DNA of 31,271 nt from NCBI GenBank assembly GCA_015490315.1, contig WFYB01000136.1, forward strand, positions 1 through 31,271. Reading direction: 5' to 3'. Shown in pieces: positions 1 to 7,112 of this stretch. Both the position numbers and the translations under genes were made by a program. The notes under the pieces were generated by a model that worked only from the letters and a program-made list of their open reading frames with translations, searched no databases and was not told where the DNA came from. How positions within the stretch are numbered: the first letter of the stretch is position 1; each line of letters starts with the position of its first letter. The DNA is from Sulfurovum sp. (lineage in GTDB: Bacteria > Campylobacterota > Campylobacteria > Campylobacterales > Sulfurovaceae).

Positions 1-48
1 AGCCCAAATACGGTATCGTTTCTCAAGGGTTAACTGTTTATATTTCAT
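1..48 (-). CDS. IS30-family transposase, N-terminal 16 codons (partial)
   Basis: Reading leftward from an ATG at 48, the sequence gives MKYKQLTLEKRYRIWA and runs off the window edge still open. This strongly resembles the start of IS30-family transposases, which begin with M-x-Y-x-x-L-(T/S)-x-E-x-R-Y-x-I and continue into a helix-turn-helix. An AGGAAAG ribosome site lies just upstream of the ATG (minus strand, about 52-59). Only the N-terminus is visible, so the DDE catalytic domain and the element's far end cannot be checked. The family call rests on 16 residues and is therefore tentative. Confidence 0.6.
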   Translation of the reverse strand, partial: MKYKQLTLEKRYRIWA

Positions 49-71
49 AGTACTTTCCTGATTTTGTGGTG

Positions 72-100
72 AAAAAAGGATAACCTATGCTCGGTTACCC
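72..100 (-). terminator. Rho-independent-type hairpin between the MuiA-like gene and the transposase
   Basis: On the minus strand GGTAACC (100-94 region) pairs with GGTTATCC (about 85-78) across a short loop, followed directly by six T residues (77-72). This is a compact intrinsic-terminator shape. It could end the cytochrome c/MuiA-like transcript, or protect the transposase from read-through as some insertion sequences do. The stem has one bulge. Confidence 0.5.
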
Positions 101-120
101 CTCTCTTTCACGGTACTTTC

Positions 121-843
121 TCAGAAATTGCACTTATTGGTTGAATTGGCGCAATAATTCACTTTCATATCCTTGTCATAGGATAATTCAAACCAGATCT
201 CAATCGTTCTGTGCTCATGGGGCTTCAAAGTCACATTCATCTCTATTTTCCCATCATTTTTTATACGGTAGTCAACCTTGCTCTCGCTTTTAACTTCAAG
301 TAGTTTGACTTTGATCTCCTCTGTCGTAGATGTCGGGATACGTTCGATGATCTTGAGCTTTTTGATTTTGTCGGATTTGTTGGTCAGGTCGAGTCTGTAA
401 CCGTCCTTTTTTCGTACTGTGCCCCCAAAGATACCGCTCTGGCGCTCTTTTTTGACGATCGGGCGTCTACGTATCTTGATATCCGGATCGCTGCGTGTAT
501 AGAGCTCATATTTGCCGTGCGCATATTCGCCTATGTCATTTTCGTTGATCACCTTACTGCCCTCTTTGAGCTTCCATCGGTTCTTTTCTATCTGATACTT
601 AGGCGCAAATGCACAGACCTCTACCGCCTGTGTCGTAAGATAAGGATAGACTCGCAGTTCGCAGCTTAGCGGGGCTCTCCACTGGAGGATGCGAATATCG
701 AGAGGCTCACCGGTCGAAGGAAGCGTGAGTTTGTTTACCCTATATACTCTGGCATCCTCATAGCTCGCACTTGCCGCAGCCGGGATTGGCATCGCTTCTG
801 CTGCCATGTTATCCATTGCGATCTCCATCGGTGCCGCTCTCAT
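121..843 (-). CDS. MuiA-like protein, C-terminal DUF4139 half (frame-shifted from 809-1579)
   Basis: This 240-residue frame carries most of a DUF4139 domain, the C-terminal part of MuiA-like (mucoidy inhibitor A) proteins. The visible family features are an Ala/Met-rich linker, the L-P-S-x-G-E-P strand, R-x-x-I-V-K-K followed by G-I-F-G-G, R-I-P-x-S/T near the end, and P-H-E-x-R-x-I-E-x-W-F-E. It has no signal peptide, and its first ATG overlaps the 3' end of the upstream half. Removing one A from the A8 run at 849-856 would join the two halves into one exported protein of about 490 residues. The last ten residues look foreign and may be encoded by the adjoining insertion sequence. It may be a pseudogene, a slippage-decoded gene or a sequencing error. 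The biochemical role of the family is not established. Confidence 0.7.
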   Translation of the reverse strand: MRAAPMEIAMDNMAAEAMPIPAAASASYEDARVYRVNKLTLPSTGEPLDIRILQWRAPLSCELRVYPYLTTQAVEVCAFAPKYQIEKNRWKLKEGSKVINENDIGEYAHGKYELYTRSDPDIKIRRRPIVKKERQSGIFGGTVRKKDGYRLDLTNKSDKIKKLKIIERIPTSTTEEIKVKLLEVKSESKVDYRIKNDGKIEMNVTLKPHEHRTIEIWFELSYDKDMKVNYCANSTNKCNF

Positions 844-1579
844 CTTGCTTTTTTTTCAGCATACGTTTGGGCATAGGAGTATACTTGCTTACGATCCACG
901 GGTTGAAATGCAGCGGATTGAGATAGCTGCGTGCCCTCCGGTAGTAGAACATCGCACGATCTGCATCGATATCTATACCGCTTCTGTTTGTCACCGTAAG
1001 AAACTGGGTGACGCTGATCTCTTTGCCTTTACTTATCTCCCCTTCATAATAATTGTCAAAAAAGATATAACCACGGGGGATAGTAAGTATAAGCTCACCC
1101 TTGCATGCCCTGCGCAGTGCTTGTGGCTCTCTGGAGGGTGCCTGAGTGGCAAACTGCTGACTCAGCAGCCGAAGTGCGGTATCTGTCTCTTTGGCTTTGC
1201 GCTCGAGAAGTGCATGCTCCTCGCCTATGGCCCTGGCAGACTCTATCGCACCGGCGGCATCATAGGCAGTAGGTTTGGGGAGTACTGTCAGTGCTTTGAG
1301 TGCATCGGTGTTGTAGCGTATCTTTGCGAGCCTGTCCTCAGTAGCTTTGATCTCCTTGGAGAGTCTGCAAAGGCGCTGCTCATCCGGGCACGCCAGTGTC
1401 GGTTCAAGCACTGTTCTGCTTGTATCACAGACTGCTTCCACACCCTGAGTAAAGCCGATGAAGGGTGTCGCGGGTCTGTATCGGTAGAAGCTTTTGTCCT
1501 GATAGACATCGAGTGTTGAGGCGTAGGTTAGCGTTCCTGCACACAGCAGCACAGCAAAAGAGCGGAAGATAAGCATCAT
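809..1579 (-). CDS. MuiA-like protein, N-terminal half with signal peptide
   Basis: I chose the ATG at 1579 (or the next ATG at 1576) because AAAGGA lies 5-8 nt upstream and the protein then opens with a signal peptide (MLIFRSFAVLLCAGTLTYAS). The longer frame from 1675 would overlap the cytochrome gene. The mature part has a predicted coiled-coil stretch rich in K/E/A/L in the middle and then a beta-rich segment (ELILTIPRGYIFFDNYY), the arrangement of MuiA-like proteins before DUF4139. The frame stops at 809 shortly after an A8 run, while the rest of the family domain continues in the other frame (121-843). It begins 40 nt after the cytochrome c stop, so the two are probably cotranscribed. 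The product is likely exported to the periplasm. Confidence 0.65.
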   Translation of the reverse strand: MMLIFRSFAVLLCAGTLTYASTLDVYQDKSFYRYRPATPFIGFTQGVEAVCDTSRTVLEPTLACPDEQRLCRLSKEIKATEDRLAKIRYNTDALKALTVLPKPTAYDAAGAIESARAIGEEHALLERKAKETDTALRLLSQQFATQAPSREPQALRRACKGELILTIPRGYIFFDNYYEGEISKGKEISVTQFLTVTNRSGIDIDADRAMFYYRRARSYLNPLHFNPWIVSKYTPMPKRMLKKKQDESGTDGDRNG

Positions 1580-1619
1580 GCATCCTTTTTCCTGATTTAT
1601 AAGATGATTATAGCAGATT

Positions 1620-1958
1620 TTACTCAGGGTTATTTTGTTGATGGAGATAGTCTTGGATCGCTTCGACCTCTTCATCGGTCAGGTAGTAGCTCGGCATGAT
1701 ATGGTGGCTTTTGCTTACAGCGGCGAGCATGGTCTGGAGATTTTCATTACGTATATCTGGTCCTGTGATGCTCTGTGTGCCCTTTTTGTCCCGGTAAGTG
1801 ACGATCACTCTGCCCTCACCTTTTTTGCCGTGACATTTGGCACAGCTCACACCACGCGGATTTTTGTAGAGCATCTGCCCATACTCGTAATGCGACATGA
1901 ACTCTTCCTGTGCCGCAAGCAGCATAGGCACAAAAAACCATAGATACTTCACCTGCAT
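1620..1958 (-). CDS. Small periplasmic class I cytochrome c
   Basis: The 112-residue protein has a short N-terminal hydrophobic signal (residues 4-16), one haem-attachment motif C39-A-K-C-H43, and a distal Met ligand in H-I-M88-P-S before the C-terminal helix, the normal class I monohaem layout. It should carry electrons in the periplasm; partners are not visible. The start at 1958 has GGGAG a few bases upstream. The signal is short, without a clear cleavage site beyond the L-A-A-Q region, so it could remain membrane-anchored. It is the first gene of a two-gene minus-strand unit with the MuiA-like gene and is divergent from folD. Confidence 0.85.
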   Translation of the reverse strand: MQVKYLWFFVPMLLAAQEEFMSHYEYGQMLYKNPRGVSCAKCHGKKGEGRVIVTYRDKKGTQSITGPDIRNENLQTMLAAVSKSHHIMPSYYLTDEEVEAIQDYLHQQNNPE

Positions 1959-1988
1959 TCTCTCCCTATAGTCCTAAACTATTTTCGA

Positions 1989-1994
1989 TATAAT
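1989..1994 (+). promoter_or_regulatory. -10 box for folD operon
   Basis: A perfect TATAAT lies 28 nt before the folD ATG in the 64-bp divergent spacer. There is no convincing -35, as is usual for Campylobacterota sigma-70 promoters. The overlapping opposite-strand reading (TATTAT) might serve the cytochrome c gene. Confidence 0.5.
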
Positions 1995-2022
1995 ACCCTA
2001 AAAATTATCAAGGTTGGTACCC

Positions 2023-2868
2023 ATGCAACTGATCGACGGCAAATCTCTCGCTGCCAAAGTACAGCAGAATGTAGCAGAGGAAGTAGAACAGCTCAAACAG
2101 GAGAAAAATATCGTTCCGGGTCTGGCAGTGATCCTTGTGGGTGATGATCCCGCCAGCCACGCCTATGTCAAGATGAAAGCCAAAGCCTGTGAAAAGGTCG
2201 GCTTCTACTCCATCACACACAATATGCCCGATACCATCAGTCAGGACGAGATCATCGAGATCATCGAGATGATGAACAACAACCCACATATCGACGGTAT
2301 CCTCGTACAGCTGCCACTGCCCAAGCATATCGATACCGACAAGATCCTCGAAGTGATCGATCCGCGTAAAGATGTGGATGGCTTCCACCCCTACAATGTC
2401 GGCAGACTCGTCACCAAACTCGACAGCTTTGTCGCCTGCACACCGCTGGGCGTGATGAAGATGTTCGAAGCGTACGATATCGACCTCAAAGGCAAAGATG
2501 TCTGTGTCGTGGGTGCGAGCAATATCGTTGGCAAACCGATGGCATCGCTGCTGCTCAATGCCGATGCGACCGTCACCGTCACCCATATCCATACCAAAGA
2601 TCTATCTGCACATACCTCCAAAGCGGATATAATCGTCGTGGGTGTTGGTGTACCCGGACTCATCAAAGCCGATATGGTCAAGGAGGGGGCGATCGTGATC
2701 GATATCGGGATCAACAAGCTCGATGACGGCAGACTGGTCGGCGATGTCGCTTTTGACGAAGTAGCGCCCAAGTGCTCCTATATCACCCCGGTTCCCGGAG
2801 GGGTCGGTCCTATGACGATCGCCATGCTGCTCTCCAACACACTCAAATCCGCAAAACAAAGGGCATAA
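2023..2868 (+). CDS. folD: Bifunctional methylene-THF dehydrogenase / methenyl-THF cyclohydrolase FolD
   Basis: FolD interconverts 5,10-methylene- and 10-formyl-tetrahydrofolate in the cytoplasm with NADP. The family signatures are present: D-D-P-A-S-x-x-Y-V-x-x-K-x-K-A with the catalytic Lys, V-Q-L-P-L-P, D-G-F-H-P-x-N-x-G, the nucleotide-site motif V-V-G-A-S-N-I-V-G-K-P, and the C-terminal P-V-P-G-G-V-G-P-M-T. The usual Arg of V-G-R-S is Ala here. Length (281 residues) is standard. ATG 2023 is preferred over the in-frame TTG at 2014 because of the AAGG at 2010-2013. It is the first gene of a plus-strand run folD-lepB-rpiB-apt; the lepB start codon follows its stop directly. Confidence 0.97.
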   Translation: MQLIDGKSLAAKVQQNVAEEVEQLKQEKNIVPGLAVILVGDDPASHAYVKMKAKACEKVGFYSITHNMPDTISQDEIIEIIEMMNNNPHIDGILVQLPLPKHIDTDKILEVIDPRKDVDGFHPYNVGRLVTKLDSFVACTPLGVMKMFEAYDIDLKGKDVCVVGASNIVGKPMASLLLNADATVTVTHIHTKDLSAHTSKADIIVVGVGVPGLIKADMVKEGAIVIDIGINKLDDGRLVGDVAFDEVAPKCSYITPVPGGVGPMTIAMLLSNTLKSAKQRA

Positions 2869-3840
2869 GTGAAAAATTTCTTTTCAAAACTCTACCGATT
2901 TTCCAGTTCATGGACAGGTACGATCATCATCGTGCTTGCCCTTATCTTCTTTGTAGCACAGTCTTTTGTCATCCCCTCTGGATCAATGAAGCGTACCCTG
3001 CTGATCGGAGACTTTCTCTTTGCCAAGAAGTTCTCCTACGGTATCCCTACACCGACACTGCCGTGGCTTGAGCTGCCGCTATTGCCGGACTTTAACCACA
3101 ACGGGCACCTCATAGAGGGACCGCGTCCCAAGCGTGAGGATATCGTCATCTTCCGCTATCCCAAAAACTACAAGATACACTATGTCAAACGTTGTGTCGC
3201 TGTGGGCGGGGATGAGATCCTCTATGCCGACAAGAAACTGCTGATCCATTTCCACGAGGGTGATGCGTACATCAAGGCACACTACCCCGCAGCCAAGATC
3301 AAGAAGCTCCGTGGAAAACTCTGGGTAGAGAACCCCTATAAAGAGAAGTATCCGGGTATCCAGTATGCACCCGAAGGCGAACCGATCTTCAATATCCTGC
3401 TGAAGTACTATGCCTACAACAAAAAGATCGATGTGGTGCCGGTCTATGTCGAAGGGCTCGATGCACCGGTCTATAAGATGGGCTCTGAAGTGATCAACGC
3501 ACTCTATGCCAAAGTCGACAAAGACCACTACTATATGATCGGTGACAACAGGGACAACTCCAACGATAGCCGCTTCTGGGGATCGGTACCCTACTCGCTG
3601 ATCGTCGGCAAACCGTGGCTGATCTACATGAGCATCGAACATCGCTCCTATGACCGTGTACGCAACGGAGACAAATTTGGCAACGGCAGAGACCGTCAGA
3701 GCCTCAAACGCGTCTGCGGCGATATCCCTATCGACTCACCAGAGTGTAAGAAGCTTTGGGACAAACAGCGCTTTACAGTACGCTGGGGACGTGTAGGTCG
3801 CCTGATCGATACACTACAGCATGAAGAGCCTATAGAATAA
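2869..3840 (+). CDS. lepB: Signal peptidase I LepB
   Basis: This inner-membrane serine protease removes signal peptides from exported proteins. It has one transmembrane helix (about residues 17-33), then I-P-S-G-S39-M with the nucleophile Ser39, the general base Lys107 in Y-V-K-R-C-V-A-V-G-G-D, and the conserved G-D-N-R-D-N-S-x-D-S-R-x-W-G near residue 225. At 323 residues it is close in size to the E. coli enzyme and carries an insertion of about 80 residues between the Lys box and the GDNRDNS box. The GTG start directly abuts the folD TAA, with AAAGGG as ribosome site, so translation is probably coupled to folD. Confidence 0.95.
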   Translation: MKNFFSKLYRFSSSWTGTIIIVLALIFFVAQSFVIPSGSMKRTLLIGDFLFAKKFSYGIPTPTLPWLELPLLPDFNHNGHLIEGPRPKREDIVIFRYPKNYKIHYVKRCVAVGGDEILYADKKLLIHFHEGDAYIKAHYPAAKIKKLRGKLWVENPYKEKYPGIQYAPEGEPIFNILLKYYAYNKKIDVVPVYVEGLDAPVYKMGSEVINALYAKVDKDHYYMIGDNRDNSNDSRFWGSVPYSLIVGKPWLIYMSIEHRSYDRVRNGDKFGNGRDRQSLKRVCGDIPIDSPECKKLWDKQRFTVRWGRVGRLIDTLQHEEPIE

Positions 3841-3842
3841 TA

Positions 3843-3862
3843 ATCTAATAGAATCTAATAGA
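3843..3862 (+). repeat. Perfect 10-bp tandem duplication before the rpiB ribosome site
   Basis: The unit ATCTAATAGA occurs twice head to tail, filling almost all of the lepB-rpiB spacer just before the AAGGA ribosome site. It may be a simple replication-slippage duplication. No regulatory role is shown. Confidence 0.6.
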
Positions 3863-3874
3863 TAAGGAAAAGTG

Positions 3875-4336
3875 ATGGCAAAGAAATTTTATATTGCGAC
3901 AGACCATGCAGGCTATGCACTCAAAGCATTTGTCAAAGATGTGGTCACGACACTTGGACATGAGATCGTCGATCTCGGGCCAGACTCAGCAGATCGTGTA
4001 GACTACCCCGACTATGCACGCAAATGTGCTGAGGCAGTGCTGGCTGATGAGGGAAGCTTCGGTATCCTCATTTGCGGTACGGGGATTGGTATCTCCATCG
4101 CTGCCAACAAGATACAGGGTATTCGTGCAGCCCTCTGCCACGACCACTACACCGCCAAGCTGACTCGTCTGCACAACGATGCCAATATTTTATGTTTTGG
4201 TGAACGCGTGGTAGGCAAAGGGGTGATCATCGATATGATCGAAGCCTTCGCAGAGACCGAGTTTGAGGGCGGCAGACACGCTGGACGTGTCGCCAAGATC
4301 GAAGCGGGCTGTTCGTTTGGGTCAAATCTTGGCTAA
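3875..4336 (+). CDS. rpiB: Ribose-5-phosphate isomerase B
   Basis: RpiB interconverts ribose-5-phosphate and ribulose-5-phosphate in the pentose phosphate pathway. The 153-residue length and the motifs A-T-D-H-A-G near the N-terminus, the active-site I-C-G-T-G-I-G-I-S-I-A-A-N-K, the C-H-D-H-Y-T-A substrate segment and R-L-H-N-D-A-N are diagnostic of the RpiB/LacA/LacB family. ATG 3875 sits 6 nt after AAGGA; an in-frame GTG three bases earlier is less well placed. It lies 34 nt after lepB and 9 nt before apt. Producing ribose-5-phosphate for PRPP beside a PRPP-using enzyme (Apt) makes functional sense. Confidence 0.95.
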   Translation: MAKKFYIATDHAGYALKAFVKDVVTTLGHEIVDLGPDSADRVDYPDYARKCAEAVLADEGSFGILICGTGIGISIAANKIQGIRAALCHDHYTAKLTRLHNDANILCFGERVVGKGVIIDMIEAFAETEFEGGRHAGRVAKIEAGCSFGSNLG

Positions 4337-4345
4337 GGAGATGAT

Positions 4346-4903
4346 ATGACACTCACCCCTGAAGAGAAGAGCATACTCGAGGCAAGTATCCGTGACATCC
4401 CGGACTTCCCCAAGCCCGGTATCGTCTTCAAAGACATCACCACCCTGCTCAACAATCCGCATGCCTACAAAACACTGATGGATCACCTCACATCCCGATA
4501 CAAAAGCTACGAGCTTGACTATATCGCAGGGATCGATGCGAGAGGCTTTATCTTTGGGGCGGCACTGGCTGACAGACTGGGGATCGGCTTCGTACCGGTA
4601 CGCAAAAAAGGCAAACTCCCCTACACCACGGTCTCAGAGAAATATGCTCTGGAGTACGGTGTCGATGAAGTGGAGATACATATCGATGCATTCGGTGACA
4701 ACGGCAAATGTAACGGCTCCCCTGCCAAAGTCCTGCTCATCGACGACCTCATCGCCACAGGCGGCACCGCCAAAGCCGCCGCCAATCTCATCAACAAAGT
4801 CGGCGCAGAGTGTGTGGAAGCCTGCTTCATCTTAGAGCTGACATTCCTGCATGGACGTGAGAATATCGATGCGCCGGTCTATTCGGTATTGCAGGTAGAT
4901 TAG
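4346..4903 (+). CDS. apt: Adenine phosphoribosyltransferase
   Basis: Apt salvages adenine with PRPP to give AMP. The sequence has the F-P-K-P-G-I-x-F-x-D-I-T-x-L-L adenine-binding start, [21 protein letters not shown], and the PRPP-binding loop [14 protein letters not shown] near residues 128-141. Length (185 residues) is typical. An AAGGAG at 4335-4340 overlaps the rpiB stop, supporting cotranslation. It is the last gene before a new promoter at 4915. Confidence 0.95.
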   Translation: MTLTPEEKSILEASIRDIPDFPKPGIVFKDITTLLNNPHAYKTLMDHLTSRYKSYELDYIAGIDARGFIFGAALADRLGIGFVPVRKKGKLPYTTVSEKYALEYGVDEVEIHIDAFGDNGKCNGSPAKVLLIDDLIATGGTAKAAANLINKVGAECVEACFILELTFLHGRENIDAPVYSVLQVD

Positions 4904-4914
4904 CATTTCTGCGG

Positions 4915-4920
4915 TATAAT
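4915..4920 (+). promoter_or_regulatory. -10 box upstream of trpB
   Basis: A perfect TATAAT lies 26 nt before the trpB start and just after the apt stop. The best -35-like hexamer (TTGCAG, 4889-4894) is at a poor 20-bp spacing. This suggests trpB can be transcribed separately from apt. Confidence 0.45.
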
Positions 4921-4946
4921 CTACCCAACGATTTACAAAAGAGAAT

Positions 4947-6176
4947 ATGATGGATTTACATAAAGCAATATATATACCAAAACCAAGCCCTTTCGACCCC
5001 GATGATCTCGGGCACTTTGGCAAATTTGGCGGGCGATTTGTGCCTGAGACACTCATGCCAGCCCTTGAACAGCTGCGTCAAGACTATGAAGCGGTACGTT
5101 TCGATGCGGACTTTTGGGCAGAGGTGGACTACTACTACAAGCACTATGTCGGTCGCCCTTCTGCACTCTATTATGCTGCAAATATCTCTAATGAGATCGG
5201 TGCCAAGGTCTATCTCAAACGTGAAGATCTCAACCACACAGGTGCACACAAGATCAACCACTGCGTCGCACAAGCCGTACTGGCAAAACGTCTTGGCAAG
5301 AAGAAGATCATCGCTGAGACCGGAGCGGGACAGCATGGGGTCGCGACCGCAACGGTGGCAGCGCTCTTTGGGCTGGAGTGTGAGGTATTCATGGGTGCCA
5401 AAGATGTGGCACGCCAGGAGCTCAATGTCTTCCGTATGAAACTACTCGGTGCCAAGGTACACGCCGTCCAGAGCGGTTCCAAAACCCTCAAAGATGCGAT
5501 GAATGATGCTATCCGTCACTGGGTTACCCATGCGCGTGATACCTACTACCTCATAGGCACCGTCGCAGGTCCGCACCCCTACCCTATGATGGTGCGCGAC
5601 ATCCAGAGCATCATCGGCTGGGAAGCCAAAGCACAGTTGCAAGAGGTGGAAGGCAGATTGCCTGATAAAGTCATCGCCTGTATCGGCGGCGGCTCAAACG
5701 CACTGGGGGTTTTCAACCACTTTCTTGAAGAAAAGAGTGTCGAGTGTATCGGCATCGAAGCAGGCGGTGAAGGGCTTGATGGCAAACACGGCTGCTCGCT
5801 GGAGAAAGGCAGCCCGGGCGTACTGCACGGACAGCTAAGCTACCTGCTGCAAGATGAAGACGGGCAGGTACAGGAAGCCCACTCCATCTCCGCAGGTTTG
5901 GACTACCCCGGTATCGGCCCGGAGCATGCCTATCTCAAAGATGAGGGCATCGCTTCTTACAACCACATCACAGACGATGAAGCACTTGATGCCTTCGTAT
6001 GGCTAAGCCAAAAAGAGGGCATCATCCCTGCATTTGAGAGCTCGCACGCTGTTGCCTACCTCAAAAAGATGAACCCTGAAGAGATCAAAGACAAACTGAT
6101 CCTCGTCAACCTCTCCGGACGCGGTGACAAAGATATGATGCAGGCGAAGGATATCTTAGCAGAGCAGTTTGCGTAG
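4947..6176 (+). CDS. trpB: Tryptophan synthase beta chain
   Basis: TrpB condenses indole with serine using PLP. All core motifs are present: [13 protein letters not shown] near the N-terminus, [12 protein letters not shown]102 with the PLP lysine, the catalytic Glu in E124-T-G-A-G-Q-H-G, the phosphate-binding G-G-G-S-N-A, and E-S-S-H-A plus L-S-G-R-G-D-K-D at the C-terminus. The motifs and length place it with TrpB1-type (TrpA-partnered) enzymes, not TrpB2. No trpA or other trp gene is adjacent, so the alpha subunit must be encoded elsewhere, or this copy works on free indole. Two adjacent ATGs (4947, 4950) are possible starts. It occupies the apt-pepA gap where H. pylori, as I recall, has a DedA-type gene. 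Confidence 0.95.
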   Translation: MMDLHKAIYIPKPSPFDPDDLGHFGKFGGRFVPETLMPALEQLRQDYEAVRFDADFWAEVDYYYKHYVGRPSALYYAANISNEIGAKVYLKREDLNHTGAHKINHCVAQAVLAKRLGKKKIIAETGAGQHGVATATVAALFGLECEVFMGAKDVARQELNVFRMKLLGAKVHAVQSGSKTLKDAMNDAIRHWVTHARDTYYLIGTVAGPHPYPMMVRDIQSIIGWEAKAQLQEVEGRLPDKVIACIGGGSNALGVFNHFLEEKSVECIGIEAGGEGLDGKHGCSLEKGSPGVLHGQLSYLLQDEDGQVQEAHSISAGLDYPGIGPEHAYLKDEGIASYNHITDDEALDAFVWLSQKEGIIPAFESSHAVAYLKKMNPEEIKDKLILVNLSGRGDKDMMQAKDILAEQFA

Positions 6177-6194
6177 CTTATTACTCAAGCTACG
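6172..6194 (+). terminator. Hairpin at the end of trpB
   Basis: CGTAGCTT (6172-6179) pairs perfectly with AAGCTACG (6187-6194) across a 7-nt loop and overlaps the trpB stop codon. No T-tract follows directly, so it is a weak terminator candidate or an mRNA 3'-end stabiliser. Confidence 0.35.
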
Positions 6195-6238
6195 TCAAAT
6201 ATACATAATTTTCTCTCACGAATTAATAACAAAAAAAG

Positions 6239-6700
6239 ATGATAAGAATAGTAGATGAATTAAATGGATATCTGTACTCATTAAGACGACTTGCCAAAGA
6301 TAACTGTGATTATTGGGCAACACATATTAAAGTCAAAAACGAAGGCAATGTTGAGCAGGCAATACATCAACACTTTGCAAAATCTCATATCAAAACCGAG
6401 GTTACGGGTATTAAAAAAGTTGATTATGCTACTATAAAAAAACTTTTTAGTAAATTCATTATAGAGCAATTGACAACAAATACTGAAGATCAAGTATATA
6501 TGCTTATTTGGGATATTGTTGAATACTATGGAATAGCATCTACAGCAGTAAATCCAAAGGGTCCATTTAATCCCTTAGTTAGCGAAGGAGCACTAAAAAT
6601 AACCGTAAAACAAGAAGATGTCTTCCATAAGGAGTTGGCATATTTTTTAGTACAAATTGAAAATCAAGCAATTTTAACAGGTTTTGGCATTCGTGCTTAA
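6239..6700 (+). CDS. Hypothetical protein, accessory
   Basis: I do not recognise this 153-residue protein. It is soluble, with no signal or membrane segment, rich in Lys, Ile and Tyr in the first half, and ends in a more hydrophobic beta-like stretch (FLVQIENQAILTGFGIRA). The ATG at 6239 has only an A-rich leader with a weak AAAG, so the start is uncertain. Codon use is visibly AT-richer than trpB or pepA, fitting an accessory gene. It stands alone between trpB and the toxin-antitoxin pair, with 118 bp to the next gene. Given the neighbours, a defence or mobile-element role is conceivable but nothing in the sequence shows it. Confidence 0.6.
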   Translation: MIRIVDELNGYLYSLRRLAKDNCDYWATHIKVKNEGNVEQAIHQHFAKSHIKTEVTGIKKVDYATIKKLFSKFIIEQLTTNTEDQVYMLIWDIVEYYGIASTAVNPKGPFNPLVSEGALKITVKQEDVFHKELAYFLVQIENQAILTGFGIRA

Positions 6701-6764
6701 CCTTGTTAGCACACTCTGTGTGGCAACTATGCTAAGTATTGACAATAAAACAAGTCCAGAATTC

Positions 6765-6793
6765 TTGATTGGCTAATGCCTATATGCTATAAT
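6765..6793 (+). promoter_or_regulatory. Sigma-70 promoter for the mntA-hepT pair
   Basis: TTGATT (6765-6770), a 17-bp spacer, and TATAAT (6788-6793) preceded by TGC, giving an extended -10. This is the best full promoter match in the window and lies 25 nt before the mntA start. Such a strong promoter fits an antitoxin-first operon. Confidence 0.65.
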
Positions 6794-6818
6794 CTACAAT
6801 AAAAGAGAGGAGTTGACC

Positions 6819-7112
6819 ATGCTGCAGCAAAATAAAATCTTGTCAACTTTGAAAGAGTATAAAAAGAAGTATGCCAAGCAGTATGGCATAGAGGAGATAG
6901 GTCTTTTTGGCTCTTATGCCAGGGGAGAAGCCAAAGAAGAGAGTGATGTGGATGTTTTTTTAAAACTCAAACACTCAAACCTCTTTTTACTTTCACGTAT
7001 ACGCATCGAACTTGAAGATATACTCGGCAAACATACCGATGTAGTGCAGTTACGAGAGAGAATGAATCAAGCACTAAAAAAACATATAGAAGAAGAGGCT
7101 ATAAGTGCCTAA
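6819..7112 (+). CDS. mntA: MntA-type nucleotidyltransferase antitoxin (MNT domain)
   Basis: This 97-residue minimal nucleotidyltransferase has the exact G31-S-x10-D43-x-D45 signature of the MNT family (GSYARG then SDVDV), the metal- and ATP-binding site. In the characterised HepT-MntA pair from Shewanella, MntA neutralises the HEPN toxin by adding AMP to a Tyr in its active site. ATG 6819 follows AGGAG by 6 nt; the in-frame TTG at 6813 sits inside that site and is rejected. The gene overlaps hepT by 8 bp, so they are translationally coupled, antitoxin first. The Shewanella system has the opposite order. Confidence 0.88.
   Translation: MLQQNKILSTLKEYKKKYAKQYGIEEIGLFGSYARGEAKEESDVDVFLKLKHSNLFLLSRIRIELEDILGKHTDVVQLRERMNQALKKHIEEEAISA

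Larger units (their letters stand above)
1..153 (-). mobile_element. Probable left end of an IS30-like insertion sequence
   Basis: The transposase start at 48 implies an insertion-sequence terminus roughly 50-110 bp upstream, which falls at or inside the end of the neighbouring MuiA-like gene. The last ten codons of that gene (124-153) look unrelated to the usual C-terminus of the family, which ends soon after a Y-x-K-D-x-x-V-x-Y motif. I therefore infer that the terminal repeat lies somewhere in 101-153. The exact boundary is not proven, because the other end of the element is outside the window. Confidence 0.35.

Noticed and set aside
837..857. A-AAA-AAG heptamer in the MuiA-like gene as a classic -1 ribosomal frameshift site
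   Set aside because: The heptamer is in the correct phase, but the -1 frame meets TGA two codons later. The DUF4139 half is reached only by a +1 (or one-base-shorter) shift.
806..1519. Long plus-strand open frame of 237 codons
   Set aside because: Antisense to the MuiA-like N-terminal half, which has a signal peptide, a ribosome site and family similarity; the plus-strand product looks random and Cys-rich.
2008..2592. Minus-strand open frame of 194 codons
   Set aside because: Antisense to folD, with a His/Asp-rich composition typical of shadow frames.
6739..6744. TTGACA as the -35 of the mntA promoter
   Set aside because: No -10 box at 16-18 bp downstream. TTGATT at 6765 with TATAAT at exactly 17 bp is far better.
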